Of a DNA stretch of 64,000 nucleotides, positions 17,923-26,126 are shown piece by piece; the stretch's first letter is position 1; each line of letters begins with the position of its first letter. The notes under the pieces were generated by a model. It did no database searches. It was not told the origin of the DNA and worked only from the letters and a program-made list of their open reading frames with translations. The position numbers and the translations under genes are program-made. The stretch is from NCBI RefSeq assembly GCF_018131005.1, contig NZ_JAFCJK010000003.1, positions 558,001-622,000 on the forward strand, written 5' to 3'. Source of the stretch: Bradyrhizobium lablabi (GTDB taxonomy: Bacteria > Pseudomonadota > Alphaproteobacteria > Rhizobiales > Xanthobacteraceae).

Positions 17923-18951
17923 ATGCCGCAACCCGCCCATCTGAACGAACTGCGACGCATGTCGGCGCGGGTCGGCAAGAACATCCTGCTGACGCAAGCG
18001 GCCGGCGGCAATTCTTCGATGAAACATGGTGATGTGCTCTGGGTGAAAGCTTCGGGCACCTGGCTCGCCGATGCCGAGGACAAGGACATCTTTCTGCCGA
18101 TCACTCTTTCCGGCGCTCGCGCGGCTCTCGCTGACGGCAATGAGCGCATGCCGGTGGCGCCGGACCATGCGGCAAGCCAGCTTCGCGCCTCCATCGAGAC
18201 GTCGCTGCACGCGCTGATGCCGCATCCGGTTGTGCTGCACGTCCATTCGGTCAACACGATCGCTTGGTCGGTGCGGAAGGATGCACGCGACGAACTTTCC
18301 GAGCGGCTTCGCGGACTGTCCTGGCAGCGGCTCGATTATCACCATCCCGGCCTGCCGCTGGCGCAGGCGGTGAATGAGAGCCTCGCGCAAAGACCTGCCG
18401 ACGTGCTGATTCTCGGCAATCATGGTCTGGTCGTCGGCGCCGCGACTTGTGGGGCGGCGCAAGAGCTGATGATGGAGGTTGAGCGCCGGCTTTCGTTGGT
18501 ACCGCGCACCAGCCCGCCCGCCGCCCATGATACGCTCGCGCAGATCTGCGCAGGTACCGAGTATCGACCTGCTCCGGATCCGCTCCACCACGCCCTTGCC
18601 ACCGACCCGCATAATCTCTCGATTGCGGCCGGAGGTTCGCTCTATCCGGATCATGTGATCTTTCTTGGTCGCGCCCTGCCTGCCCTTCTCGAAGGAGAGG
18701 ATCTGGCTCTGCCGGGAGCCGGGCTTGTGGCAGACGGACCTCCGCCGGTCGCTGTGCTGGTCCGAGGCAAAGGTGCGGTCATTCGCAAGGATGCAAACGC
18801 AGCCGCGCAAGCGCTGCTGACCTGCCTGGCCCTCGTGGTCACTCGCCTGCCGCTCGATGCTGCGGTTGAATATCTGTCGCCTGCCAAGGAGCAGGCCCTG
18901 CTCGATTGGGATGCCGAGCACTATCGCCAGCAAATGATGGCGAAACGCTAA
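17923..18951 (+). CDS. Class II aldolase/adducin-domain protein, long form
   Basis: Class II aldolase fold, 342 residues, about 100 longer than FucA. The N-terminal loop is QAAGGNSSMKHGDVLWVKAS, the first metal-ligand histidines are in VVLHVHSVNTIAW, and another is in LILGNHGLVVG. After about residue 200 the sequence continues with a second region of about 140 residues that I do not recognise. The gene lies 10 bases after the phosphatase and ends the plus-strand trio. It is a second, divergent aldolase-fold enzyme in the locus, so its substrate should differ from that of the one at 5504-6244. Confidence 0.85.
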   Translation: MPQPAHLNELRRMSARVGKNILLTQAAGGNSSMKHGDVLWVKASGTWLADAEDKDIFLPITLSGARAALADGNERMPVAPDHAASQLRASIETSLHALMPHPVVLHVHSVNTIAWSVRKDARDELSERLRGLSWQRLDYHHPGLPLAQAVNESLAQRPADVLILGNHGLVVGAATCGAAQELMMEVERRLSLVPRTSPPAAHDTLAQICAGTEYRPAPDPLHHALATDPHNLSIAAGGSLYPDHVIFLGRALPALLEGEDLALPGAGLVADGPPPVAVLVRGKGAVIRKDANAAAQALLTCLALVVTRLPLDAAVEYLSPAKEQALLDWDAEHYRQQMMAKR

Positions 18952-19028
18952 GCACGGCCGTTTCGGTTCATCTCATGGCAGATAGCGACGATGCCTTGGC
19001 GCAGTTCGGTATGCTTGTTGTCCGTCAT
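18948..19028 (-). pseudogene. Relic of a class II aldolase N-terminus
   Basis: A 26-residue minus-strand frame contains ELRQGIVAICHEMNRNG, which aligns with QLREAIIAKCRWMNASG at the start of the aldolase at 5504-6244 (L, R, I, A, C, M, N and G identical). It then ends at a stop where the family would continue with its glycine-rich loop. The stop overlaps the end of the plus-strand aldolase gene. I read it as the stump of a gene cut by a rearrangement that also marks the left edge of the accessory zone. Confidence 0.5.
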
Positions 19029-19172
19029 GGCGCGTGCTCCGACAGGGCGACCCAAGACTGATACGCAGAGGAAATATGGTGTAAATTAGTAGCTCCCGAA
19101 CAAAGGACCTTGTGGCCGAGCGAGATCAGATCGCAGAGGAACTTCGCCAGATGGCCGAAACGCCGAATGTGA

Positions 19173-20298
19173 CGCCCTGCACCCCACTGCGCTAAAGCGT
19201 TCAAGCGGGCCGTGACCGATTTGGCGGGTGCGGTCGGCCGCAAAACCCGCCGCATGTCCCTAGGTTCGCCGACGACGCTCGATCCAGGCAAAGCAAGGTC
19301 GACCGCCAAGGATTTGCTGGCCGCCGTGCGGCTTGGCCGGGATCCCGCCGGCGAAAAGCTGGCGAGAGAAGGCCGCAGAGACCTTCGGCCGGCACCTCCC
19401 ACAATTCCTGGTGAGCAAACGGGCCGAGCTCAAGCCCCAATCCTTCTCCTGTGTCGATCGCTTCCTGTCCGTCTACGCCCAGCCGTGGCATGGCCGTGCG
19501 CTCGACAGCATCGATCGTCGCGTAGTGGCTATTCGGTTGTCCGAGATTGCCGCTAAGCACGGCCCCGGCGCCGCCAATCGTTTTCGTTCCGCGCTGTCCA
19601 ACTATTTCGCGTGGTTGATTGGTGCCGGACTCACCGAAAGCAATCCGGTTACCGGCACCAACAAGGCGCCGGGTGAAGGCGGCGCCCGCACCCGTCTCCT
19701 GGACGACGGCGAATTGGCGGCAATCTGGCGAGCTGCGGGCAGTGATCAGTTTGGTTCGATCGTCAGATTGCTGATACTAACCGGCGCCCGTCGAGAAGAA
19801 ATTGGCGGCCTGCGCTGGAGCGAAATCGATCTTGATCGCGCAGTGATCTTGCTGCCAGGCGAGCGCACCAATAACTCTCGCGAGCATCTCGTGGCGCTAT
19901 CGCCTGCCGCGATCTCGATTCTTGAAGCGCAGCCGCGTCGTCTCGATCCGGGCGGCGCGTCGAGGGATCTCATATTTGGCCACGGCGACCGCGCCTATTC
20001 GGGCTGGTCTAAAAGCCGGCGTGAGCTGGATGTGCGACTGGAGGCCGCCGGCACCCCGGTTCTGGATTTCGTGTTGCACGATTTCCGGCGAGCGTTGTCG
20101 ACCTGGCTGCACGAAGCCGGCTTCCCGCCGCGCGTCGTCGAGCGGCTGTTGGGCCACCTCCAGCCCGGCGTTGGCCGCGTCTACAACGCCGCGGAATATC
20201 TCGAGGAGCGTAGGCGCGCGCTGGAGAAGTGGGCCGGCCACATCGAAGAAATCACCACCGGCAAGCCGCCGGCAACCGTCGTGCAATTGAGGCGATGA
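19173..20298 (+). pseudogene. Frameshifted tyrosine recombinase (integrase)
   Basis: Phage/island-type tyrosine integrase in two frames. The first piece (from 19173) ends in an arm-binding-like segment, GRKTRRMSLGSPTTL, then GRDPAGEKLA. The similarity continues in the next frame from about 19357 as REKAAETFGRHLPQFL, then the core-binding region and the catalytic domain with ILTGARREEIGGLRW, HDFRRALSTWLHEAG and LLGHLQPGVGRVYN, which hold the Arg, His-x-x-Arg, His and Tyr residues. A one-base insertion near 19357-19365 would explain it. The expected first 60-80 residues before 19173 are not recognisable. The catalytic half alone could be translated from 19333 but would lack DNA-arm contacts. 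Confidence 0.8.
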
Positions 20299-21071
20299 AT
20301 CAGCCGCCGGCCGGGGCGCCTTCAACGTCCCCTGCCGGACTGACCTCGACCAAAGGATCGGACCCGATGGACGAAGTTGCCCTCCTTCCTGCCATGAGCC
20401 AGTGGGGCACGCCAGACCCGCGCAATGCGAGCGCCTATCCCGACACGGACGCGCCATTGACGCTGTATGCCTGGCAATTCCTTCGTCGCCGCCCGGATTA
20501 CCGCAAGCGCTGGACCCAATTGCAGAGCGGTGGGCTGGCGAGCCGCAGGAGGGCCGAGCAAAAGCGGCTGACCGAGCTCGACGCCGCCCGGTCCAGCGCG
20601 TGGCGATTGTGCGGAAACCTGCTGTCGAATGTGCAGGCTTGGATTCGAGACGGCCGCCCGGGCAACACGACAATGCAGGCGATCGAGGTCCCGACTCCGA
20701 AGTTGCAGAAGTCGGAAACGGTCCCGGCCGCGATCGATCGGCTGCGCCAGCAAGCCGCGTCACTGCGAACCAAGCTTGCCGAGATCGAGAAAGCGCCGCT
20801 GCCTAGCGCCCTGGCGCGCGCCAAGATGCGAGAACAGCTCGGCCGCATCGCCGAGCGCGGCGCGATCGATGTGTCCGGACTGTTCAGGCCCGCGGCCGGC
20901 CAGCTCGGATTCCCTGAAACGCAGCTAATGCTGAAGGTGTTCAACTCCGAGCCGGCCGCGGCCGCGATCGGCGCGTTGCCGGACATCGTCGGCCTGCTGG
21001 TCGCGACCAATCTTGAGGCCGTGACCGCCCTGTCGGACAAGAAGATCGCCGCCGAGGCGCGGGATGATTAA
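20295..21071 (+). CDS. Element-associated protein, possibly truncated by an in-frame stop
   Basis: A 258-residue product whose ATG overlaps the integrase stop (ATGA); an internal ATG at 20367 is an alternative start. About residues 50-75 read DAPLTLYAWQFLRRRPDYRK, similar to a small domain seen in ICE-borne regulator-like proteins of rhizobia. The rest is helical, with a coiled-coil-like stretch at about 145-175, and unknown. The frame stops at TAA 21069-21071 but continues open in the same frame to 21305, so the ancestral protein may have been about 336 residues. Its role in the element is unknown. Confidence 0.6.
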   Translation: MNQPPAGAPSTSPAGLTSTKGSDPMDEVALLPAMSQWGTPDPRNASAYPDTDAPLTLYAWQFLRRRPDYRKRWTQLQSGGLASRRRAEQKRLTELDAARSSAWRLCGNLLSNVQAWIRDGRPGNTTMQAIEVPTPKLQKSETVPAAIDRLRQQAASLRTKLAEIEKAPLPSALARAKMREQLGRIAERGAIDVSGLFRPAAGQLGFPETQLMLKVFNSEPAAAAIGALPDIVGLLVATNLEAVTALSDKKIAAEARDD

Positions 21072-21113
21072 GCGTTAACGCCGGAGCAGCGGCAGGAACA
21101 AACGGCTAAGGCG

Positions 21114-21305
21114 ATGGATTCGCTGTTTGCGGTTGAAGCCGACGAAGCGACGCTGACATTTCAGGCGTGGGCGGACGGGTTGCCCGTTGAGGCCAACGCC
21201 AACATCAGCCCGGCAGCCCTGCTGGCCGTGCGCAACGTCGTGATGCCGCCCGCCAATCCGTCGCCTGGGACAAGCCCCGGCCTTTCCTACTCGCCGCGCC
21301 GATGA
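21114..21305 (+). CDS. Small ORF, probably the C-terminal part of the preceding gene
   Basis: A 63-residue ORF in the same frame as the gene ending at 21071. From the TAA at 21069 the frame reads ALTPEQRQEQTAKA before this ATG and stays coding-like, so this is either a split C-terminus or a separately started small protein (AAGG lies 6 bases before the ATG). Its stop overlaps the next ATG. No function is recognisable. Confidence 0.4.
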   Translation: MDSLFAVEADEATLTFQAWADGLPVEANANISPAALLAVRNVVMPPANPSPGTSPGLSYSPRR

Positions 21306-21445
21306 TGAGGCCGAGCGTGGCGACGGTCGATGTCAACGAGATCGATGACGACGAGTTTGATGACGACGAAATCTGGATGATGATCTGCCGGACGGCCAGC
21401 ACGCGTGACGGCGTCACCTTCGAGGACGCCAGGGCCTATCCTTGA
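21302..21445 (+). CDS. Small acidic ORF in the element remnant
   Basis: A 47-residue ORF whose ATG overlaps the previous stop (ATGATGA), as in the other junctions of this remnant. It contains an acidic run, EIDDDEFDDDEIW, then ICRTASTRDGVTFEDARAYP. A continuation with similar style occurs in another frame just after the stop (AGLTAGNHSGISEAIEIVRW), so the gene may itself be frameshifted. Unknown function. Confidence 0.35.
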   Translation: MMRPSVATVDVNEIDDDEFDDDEIWMMICRTASTRDGVTFEDARAYP

Positions 21446-22056
21446 GGACGCCGGCCTGACCGCCGGCAATCACAGCGGCATCAGCGAGGCGATCGAGATC
21501 GTGCGGTGGGAGGTCAAGCGAAAGCGGTGGCTGCCTTGGCGATGACGATCGGTCGCGCGGGTCCTGTGGAGGGCGTCACCCTCCGCGGGGAACGCGCTAC
21601 CGCATCTGTCGTGGATATTTGGTGCGAGAAAATCCGTGGTTGCAGTTGCAGGCGAATGGCGAAGGTCCGCTATGCCCCGATAGCGACCAAGGTCCGCAGC
21701 GCAGCGAAATGTCGCGAAGGGCCGTGTCGTCCTAATCGATTATTGGTGGATACAGCGATGAGCAACCCACGACTTTAGCCGACGAGAATGCGCCCTGTGG
21801 TAACGCCCGATGCGTCTCAGACGATGGATCAACTGTCAGCATCACTGACGTGCCTCAGCTGGCGCTTTCGATCGCGAGGAGGAAATTCATAGCCGACCAC
21901 AAGAAGTCTGCGTATCCTTCCTGATCGCTAAGGTCGAAATTCGATACTGACCCTAGAGCACCATTATGATCAAAACGCCAATCGCTACTGCTGCTGCGGC
22001 CGCAGTAGAACTTTGGTTCTGCGCAACAGGAACGTTGGAAATTGGAGGTGACCCCA
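21446..22056. other. Region without a convincing gene; holds a dispersed repeat
   Basis: About 610 bases between the element remnant and the histidine kinase. Apart from the tail-like peptide near 21450-21545 and the repeat at 21665-21723, I see no gene. A 90-codon frame at 21506-21778 crosses the repeat and its composition does not look coding. Confidence 0.5.
21665..21723. repeat. Dispersed intergenic repeat, copy A
   Basis: This stretch runs from GTCCGCTATGCCCCGATAGC to a GTCGCGAAGGGCC end. It aligns along its length with 23605-23664 in the same direction, sharing GTCCGCT, CCGA, GCGACC, GCGAAATG and CGCGA-GGGCC. Similar intergenic repeats are common in Bradyrhizobium genomes, which is recollection, not a search. 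Confidence 0.6.
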
Positions 22057-23463
22057 ATGACAACAGAGATGCGGAAGACCGGTATCGACGTCGTTGGCGA
22101 CATGGTGGCCTGGGGTGCCCACTTTTGCCTCTTCTATGAGACGAGAGAGGATCTCCTCGACACGTTGATCGAATACTTCAAGTCGGGTTTGGGAAGGGAG
22201 GAGTACTGCCTGTGGGTTGTTGCCGCGCCTTTTACGGTCGAAGAAGCCACAGCTGCTTTGAAAGCCGCGGTGCCTGACCTGGATCGACACCTGGCGGACT
22301 CCATGATGGAAATTGGGTCGGCAAGCGATTGGTTTCTCCAGGGCGGGACGTTTGATGGCAAGAGAGTGACAGACGCTTTGCATGAGAAGTTCGCTCGCGT
22401 ATCGGCCAGAGGGTACGCCGGCATGAGAGCGACCGCGGATACCACCTGGTTAGCAAAGAAGGACTTCTGGAGACACTTTTGCGACTATGAAGATGGTCTC
22501 AACGAGGTTATCGGCAATCAGAGCCTTGCCCTGCTGTGCACGTACCCGCTTGCGACGTGCGGAGCTCATGAAATCCTGGATGTGGTGCGTACACACCAGT
22601 TTGTCCTCGCAAGGCGACACGGGAATTGGGACATTGTCGAAACCGCCGCGCTCAAGCGAGCCAAGGCCGAAATCAAGGAGCTCAATGAGGAACTCGAACA
22701 ACGTGTCGTAGAGCGGACCAACCAGCTGATGTTAGCGTCGGAAGCGTTGCGTGAGGCGCAGACGCAGCTCGCGCACGTCAATCGCGTCGCAACGATGGGA
22801 GAGCTGTCGGCCTCGATTGCCCATGAAGTCACTCAGCCAATCGCGACGACAGTTACCAATGCCCAAGTTGCCTTGCGCTTTCTAAACGCCCAGCCGCCAA
22901 ATCTGGAGGAGGCCCGGGAGGCGCTCGGTGCCACGGTCAGGGCAGGCAACCGAACCATCGACGTCATCGAGGGGATGCGCGGCCTAATCAAGAAGGCGCC
23001 CCCACGGAAGGGTGCCTTGGAGATCAACGGAGCAATCCTTGAGGTCATTGTCCTGACCCGTGGCGAAATTTTAAAGAACGGCGTCTCGGTGCAGACACAA
23101 CTCGCGGAGGGCTTGCCGCTCATTCAAGGAGATCGAGTCCAACTGCAACAAGTGATCCTCAACTTGATCATCAACGCCGTCGAAGCGATGAGCGCGGTCA
23201 GTGAAGGGGCGCGAGAGTTGCTAATCAGCACCGAGAAAGATGCATCGGGCGGGGTGCTTGTCGCCGTGCGGGATTCGGGCCCGGGACTGAATCCGGAGAG
23301 TGTTGCCCGCCTGTTCGACGCATTCTACACCACCAAGCCCGGTGGCATGGGCATGGGACTATCGATCTGCCGATCGATCGTCGAAGCTCATGGAGGACGA
23401 ATATGGGCCTCTCGTACTGCCGCCCCGGGTACAGTCCTTCAATGCATCCTGCCTGTAGGGTGA
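22057..23463 (+). CDS. MEDS-domain sensor histidine kinase
   Basis: Soluble two-component sensor kinase, 468 residues. About residues 15-175 form a MEDS domain (DcmR-type sensory fold; HFCLFYETREDLLDTLIEYF is typical). A coiled coil at about 205-250 is followed by the phosphoacceptor helix with SIAHEVTQPIA, then an HATPase domain with N-box LNLIINAVEAM, G1 DSGPGLNPE and FYTTKPGGMGMGLSICRSIV. ATG 22057 follows GGAGG by 8 bases; a TTG at 22042 only extends the frame. No membrane span or response regulator is nearby, so its partner is encoded elsewhere. MEDS proteins are linked to one-carbon and redox sensing in some bacteria. Confidence 0.92.
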   Translation: MTTEMRKTGIDVVGDMVAWGAHFCLFYETREDLLDTLIEYFKSGLGREEYCLWVVAAPFTVEEATAALKAAVPDLDRHLADSMMEIGSASDWFLQGGTFDGKRVTDALHEKFARVSARGYAGMRATADTTWLAKKDFWRHFCDYEDGLNEVIGNQSLALLCTYPLATCGAHEILDVVRTHQFVLARRHGNWDIVETAALKRAKAEIKELNEELEQRVVERTNQLMLASEALREAQTQLAHVNRVATMGELSASIAHEVTQPIATTVTNAQVALRFLNAQPPNLEEAREALGATVRAGNRTIDVIEGMRGLIKKAPPRKGALEINGAILEVIVLTRGEILKNGVSVQTQLAEGLPLIQGDRVQLQQVILNLIINAVEAMSAVSEGARELLISTEKDASGGVLVAVRDSGPGLNPESVARLFDAFYTTKPGGMGMGLSICRSIVEAHGGRIWASRTAAPGTVLQCILPVG

Positions 23464-23816
23464 GAGTGTAAACGCAAGATTACACTCGTCCTCGCAACCC
23501 CGGCGTCGTGAACGGTAGCCTGCCGTTCCGAAAGGCGTTCTTGGGCCTGAAGTCCGGAATGGGTCATTTTCGACCGAGTCAGCGGGTCTTGACTGTCAAC
23601 TGATGTCCGCTTCGCGCCGAGTGCGACCGAAGTGTTGCATTGCCGCGAAATGACGCGATGGGCCAATAAGCGACGTGGCAACTGCGCCAGAGGAAGTAAG
23701 GGGTGACTGCGCGCCGAGAATGTGGGCGCGCTGCGGATTACCGGAGACCGGTTGCAGGACAAGATCGAGGCGCAAGGCTGCGGCCCGGCCCATCCAGTCA
23801 AAACGCCGAGTGTCGC
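23464..23816. other. Intergenic region with repeat copy B, no gene seen
   Basis: The 353 bases between the kinase and the convergent membrane-protein gene contain the second dispersed repeat (23605-23664). The short frames on both strands follow the repeat and are unlikely to be genes. No terminator-like hairpin with a T tract was found. Confidence 0.5.
23605..23664. repeat. Dispersed intergenic repeat, copy B
   Basis: Partner of copy A at 21665-21723, same orientation, about 60 bases, roughly three quarters of positions alike by eye. It begins GTCCGCTTCGCGCCGAGTGC and ends GACGCGATGGGCC. Both copies flank the histidine kinase gene. Confidence 0.6.
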
Positions 23817-24830
23817 CTATGTCGCCGACTGATGAGTAATAAAGCTGTATGCTCTGGTGGACGTGATGAGCGCGGCGGCGCCCAAGAACACCGAGATCGG
23901 ATACCAAAAGGTGGGATGGACGATGACGAACGGTATCAAACCAACGGCGAGGGCTGGCGGCATATGGACTTTAAACACCCGTAAAATAGCAATCGAGCAA
24001 AGCATGGTAACCGTCACGCCCAAAAATTCGGTGTGGAAGCTCGTGCTCAAGAGTAAGCCGACGGACGCGGTCAGGAAACATACGAGGGGAAACAATACTG
24101 GCCGTGACATCCAGCCAGGAAGGTCCGGGTGACCAAATAATTCATAGGCTACGACGATCAGCGGAGGGAATAACAGGAAGCGCAATCCCGTTGTTTGAGC
24201 CACCGCTCCCAGCGCGAAGACGAAGGCCGTCAGTGCGAAGATCCAGAACCGACCTCTCGGCGGAGTTTCGGCGGTCTCTATAATCCGGCTCTCTTTGCTC
24301 CCCTCAGATAGGTAACGATGGGGATCAAGGCGCTTCCAGAGCGTCAACGCAATGGCGAGTACTGCGAGTCCCGCCAGAATGGCGGCGGGATACACCCAAC
24401 TCATCACGCCGAGGGTCATTGGAAGCACACCCGCAGAGATCGCCGCTCCGATGTTCGATCGGAGCAGTTCAATAGCGAGTAGGCTCAGGAGGGCAACAAC
24501 AGTTACCGCGAGGGCGCTGTATTCCCAGTGTCGGGTAATCATCACCCCTAAGATCGCGGTGATCGTAGGGGTAGCAATCAGTCTGATTGGTTGGCTTGCC
24601 CATTTTCCGCGGGGGCGCGTGAATACATCATACGCTAGAGCGGCAATCTCAGGAAACAGGATAAGAGATATGCCAGTGGCATCGACCGCAAGCCCAATTC
24701 CTCCAACGAAGGTAAGCGCAAGAAATTCGGCAAATAATCTCGTTGTGTATTTCACAATAGTCCAATCTTCCGAATTTCTTTGGCAGACGAGACGAAAATA
24801 GAAACGCGAAACTCGATTTCTAATGACCAT
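23817..24830 (-). CDS. Integral membrane protein with two HPP-like repeats
   Basis: Membrane protein of up to 337 residues with about ten hydrophobic segments and an internal repeat. LILFPEIAALAYDVFTRPRG in the first half matches FLLFPPLIVVAYELFGHPDL in the second. Each is followed by a Pro-rich entry to the next span (SQPIRLIATP and SRPVLFPLV), and the second half has HMPPALAVGLIP. The pattern resembles the HPP domain found in bacterial and chloroplast nitrite transporters, here in tandem; I assign this by pattern only. No ribosome site precedes ATG 24830, and a GTG start about 25 codons in (VKYTTRLF) is possible. Its 3' end faces the histidine kinase gene. Confidence 0.65.
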   Translation of the reverse strand: MVIRNRVSRFYFRLVCQRNSEDWTIVKYTTRLFAEFLALTFVGGIGLAVDATGISLILFPEIAALAYDVFTRPRGKWASQPIRLIATPTITAILGVMITRHWEYSALAVTVVALLSLLAIELLRSNIGAAISAGVLPMTLGVMSWVYPAAILAGLAVLAIALTLWKRLDPHRYLSEGSKESRIIETAETPPRGRFWIFALTAFVFALGAVAQTTGLRFLLFPPLIVVAYELFGHPDLPGWMSRPVLFPLVCFLTASVGLLLSTSFHTEFLGVTVTMLCSIAILRVFKVHMPPALAVGLIPFVIVHPTFWYPISVFLGAAALITSTRAYSFITHQSAT

Positions 24831-25012
24831 CGGTTATTGAATCGATGCCATCAACGCGGCTTACCACGTCGGGCTTGCTGGCTTATTCTATGGGTACCTC
24901 GCGTTACTGACGCGGCCGTACAAAATACGCTTACGCAGGTCCGCTGGCGGGTCTCCCCGAGGCTTCCGCGCCGGACCTGAAAAATAATTCGTTCGATCAG
25001 TGCCAAGGCTAG

Positions 25013-25993
25013 ATGTCCCAAGTCGACTGGCTAAGCCATCTCCTACAAATCGTCACCATAACCGGCCAGCTCGAGGCTCGCTGCGCCTATGGTGCGCCGT
25101 GGCGCATTACCTGGAGCCAAGCCGCCGCGAACGAAATTCCCTACCACGTCATAGTCAAGGGCCGCGCCATTATCGAGTACCCAGAGACGCGAACAGCACG
25201 AGAGCTGGTGAGCGGAGATATCGTGCTGCTACCTCACGGTGCGGCGAATGTGCTGCACGACGGTAGTGGGCAAACACCTATCCGTACCCAGGAACACCGG
25301 GGATCTGCCGGATGGGTGCTGAGCGAGAACGAGGGCGAGGGCGAGAAACTCGATCTAATGTGTGGGCGATTTTTCATCGCGCCACCACATGATCGGCTGA
25401 TCCGCAACTACATGCCCGCGGATCTGGTGACGCGGGGTATGAATCGTCATGGAGAAGACGGAATCGACTCCGCCTCCAACCAACTCGCCAGCCTGGTGAG
25501 TCTGATGCGAATGGAGTCCTCGGGTGACAGAGCCGGAGGACGTGCCATTCTCAACGCACTTTCTTCGGTCCTATTCACGTTGGTATTACGCGCGGCAAGC
25601 GAAGGCGACAGACCACCCGAAGGCTTGTTGGCCGTGGCCGGCCATCCGCGGCTGGCTCCATCAATTGCGGCGATGTTCGCCGATCCGACGCGGTCTTGGA
25701 AACTGCCTGATCTGGCGGACTTGTGCGGCATGTCACGCGCAACGTTCATGAGGCACTTTCAAGACAGGCTAGGTTGCTCCGCCCTCGACCTGTTGACCGA
25801 TCTCCGCATGAGTCTGGCGGCCAACGAGTTGAAAAAGCCAGCGATCAGCACCGAGGCTGTGGCCGAGACAGTCGGGTACCAATCTGTTTCGGCATTCCGG
25901 CGTGCGTTTGCCGAAAGGATGGGGATGACGCCAGGGGAATGGCGCCGACTGGCGCACAATGGCGAGCAATCGGGCGTGGTCCGAGACCTATAA
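25013..25993 (+). CDS. AraC-family transcriptional regulator with cupin-type sensor domain
   Basis: Regulator of 326 residues. About 1-190 form an AraC_binding/cupin_6-like domain (SGDIVLLPHGAANVLHDG is the beta-barrel signature). About 215-315 hold two helix-turn-helix motifs: LADLCGMSRATFMRHFQDRL, then ISTEAVAETVGYQSVSAFRR with the AraC ending MGMTPGEWRR. Regulators of this subgroup often control nearby oxidoreductase or stress genes. The two SnoaL-like genes lie downstream on the same strand with 133 bases between and could be its targets. The effector is unknown. Confidence 0.9.
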   Translation: MSQVDWLSHLLQIVTITGQLEARCAYGAPWRITWSQAAANEIPYHVIVKGRAIIEYPETRTARELVSGDIVLLPHGAANVLHDGSGQTPIRTQEHRGSAGWVLSENEGEGEKLDLMCGRFFIAPPHDRLIRNYMPADLVTRGMNRHGEDGIDSASNQLASLVSLMRMESSGDRAGGRAILNALSSVLFTLVLRAASEGDRPPEGLLAVAGHPRLAPSIAAMFADPTRSWKLPDLADLCGMSRATFMRHFQDRLGCSALDLLTDLRMSLAANELKKPAISTEAVAETVGYQSVSAFRRAFAERMGMTPGEWRRLAHNGEQSGVVRDL

Positions 25994-26126
25994 GTGTCAG
26001 ATTGATCCTTTTGGACATCTTATTGATCTGATCCAGTCTCGAAGTCTGCATCGCCGATCGTACTGTGTGGTGGTGGCGCGATCGAAGCGCCCGCCAAACG
26101 GTTGAACCAGCACGAGTAGGAGATCA

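Noticed and set aside
21506..21778. A 90-codon plus-strand ORF after the element remnant
   Set aside because: It runs through the dispersed repeat, has no ribosome site and has mixed composition; probably spurious.
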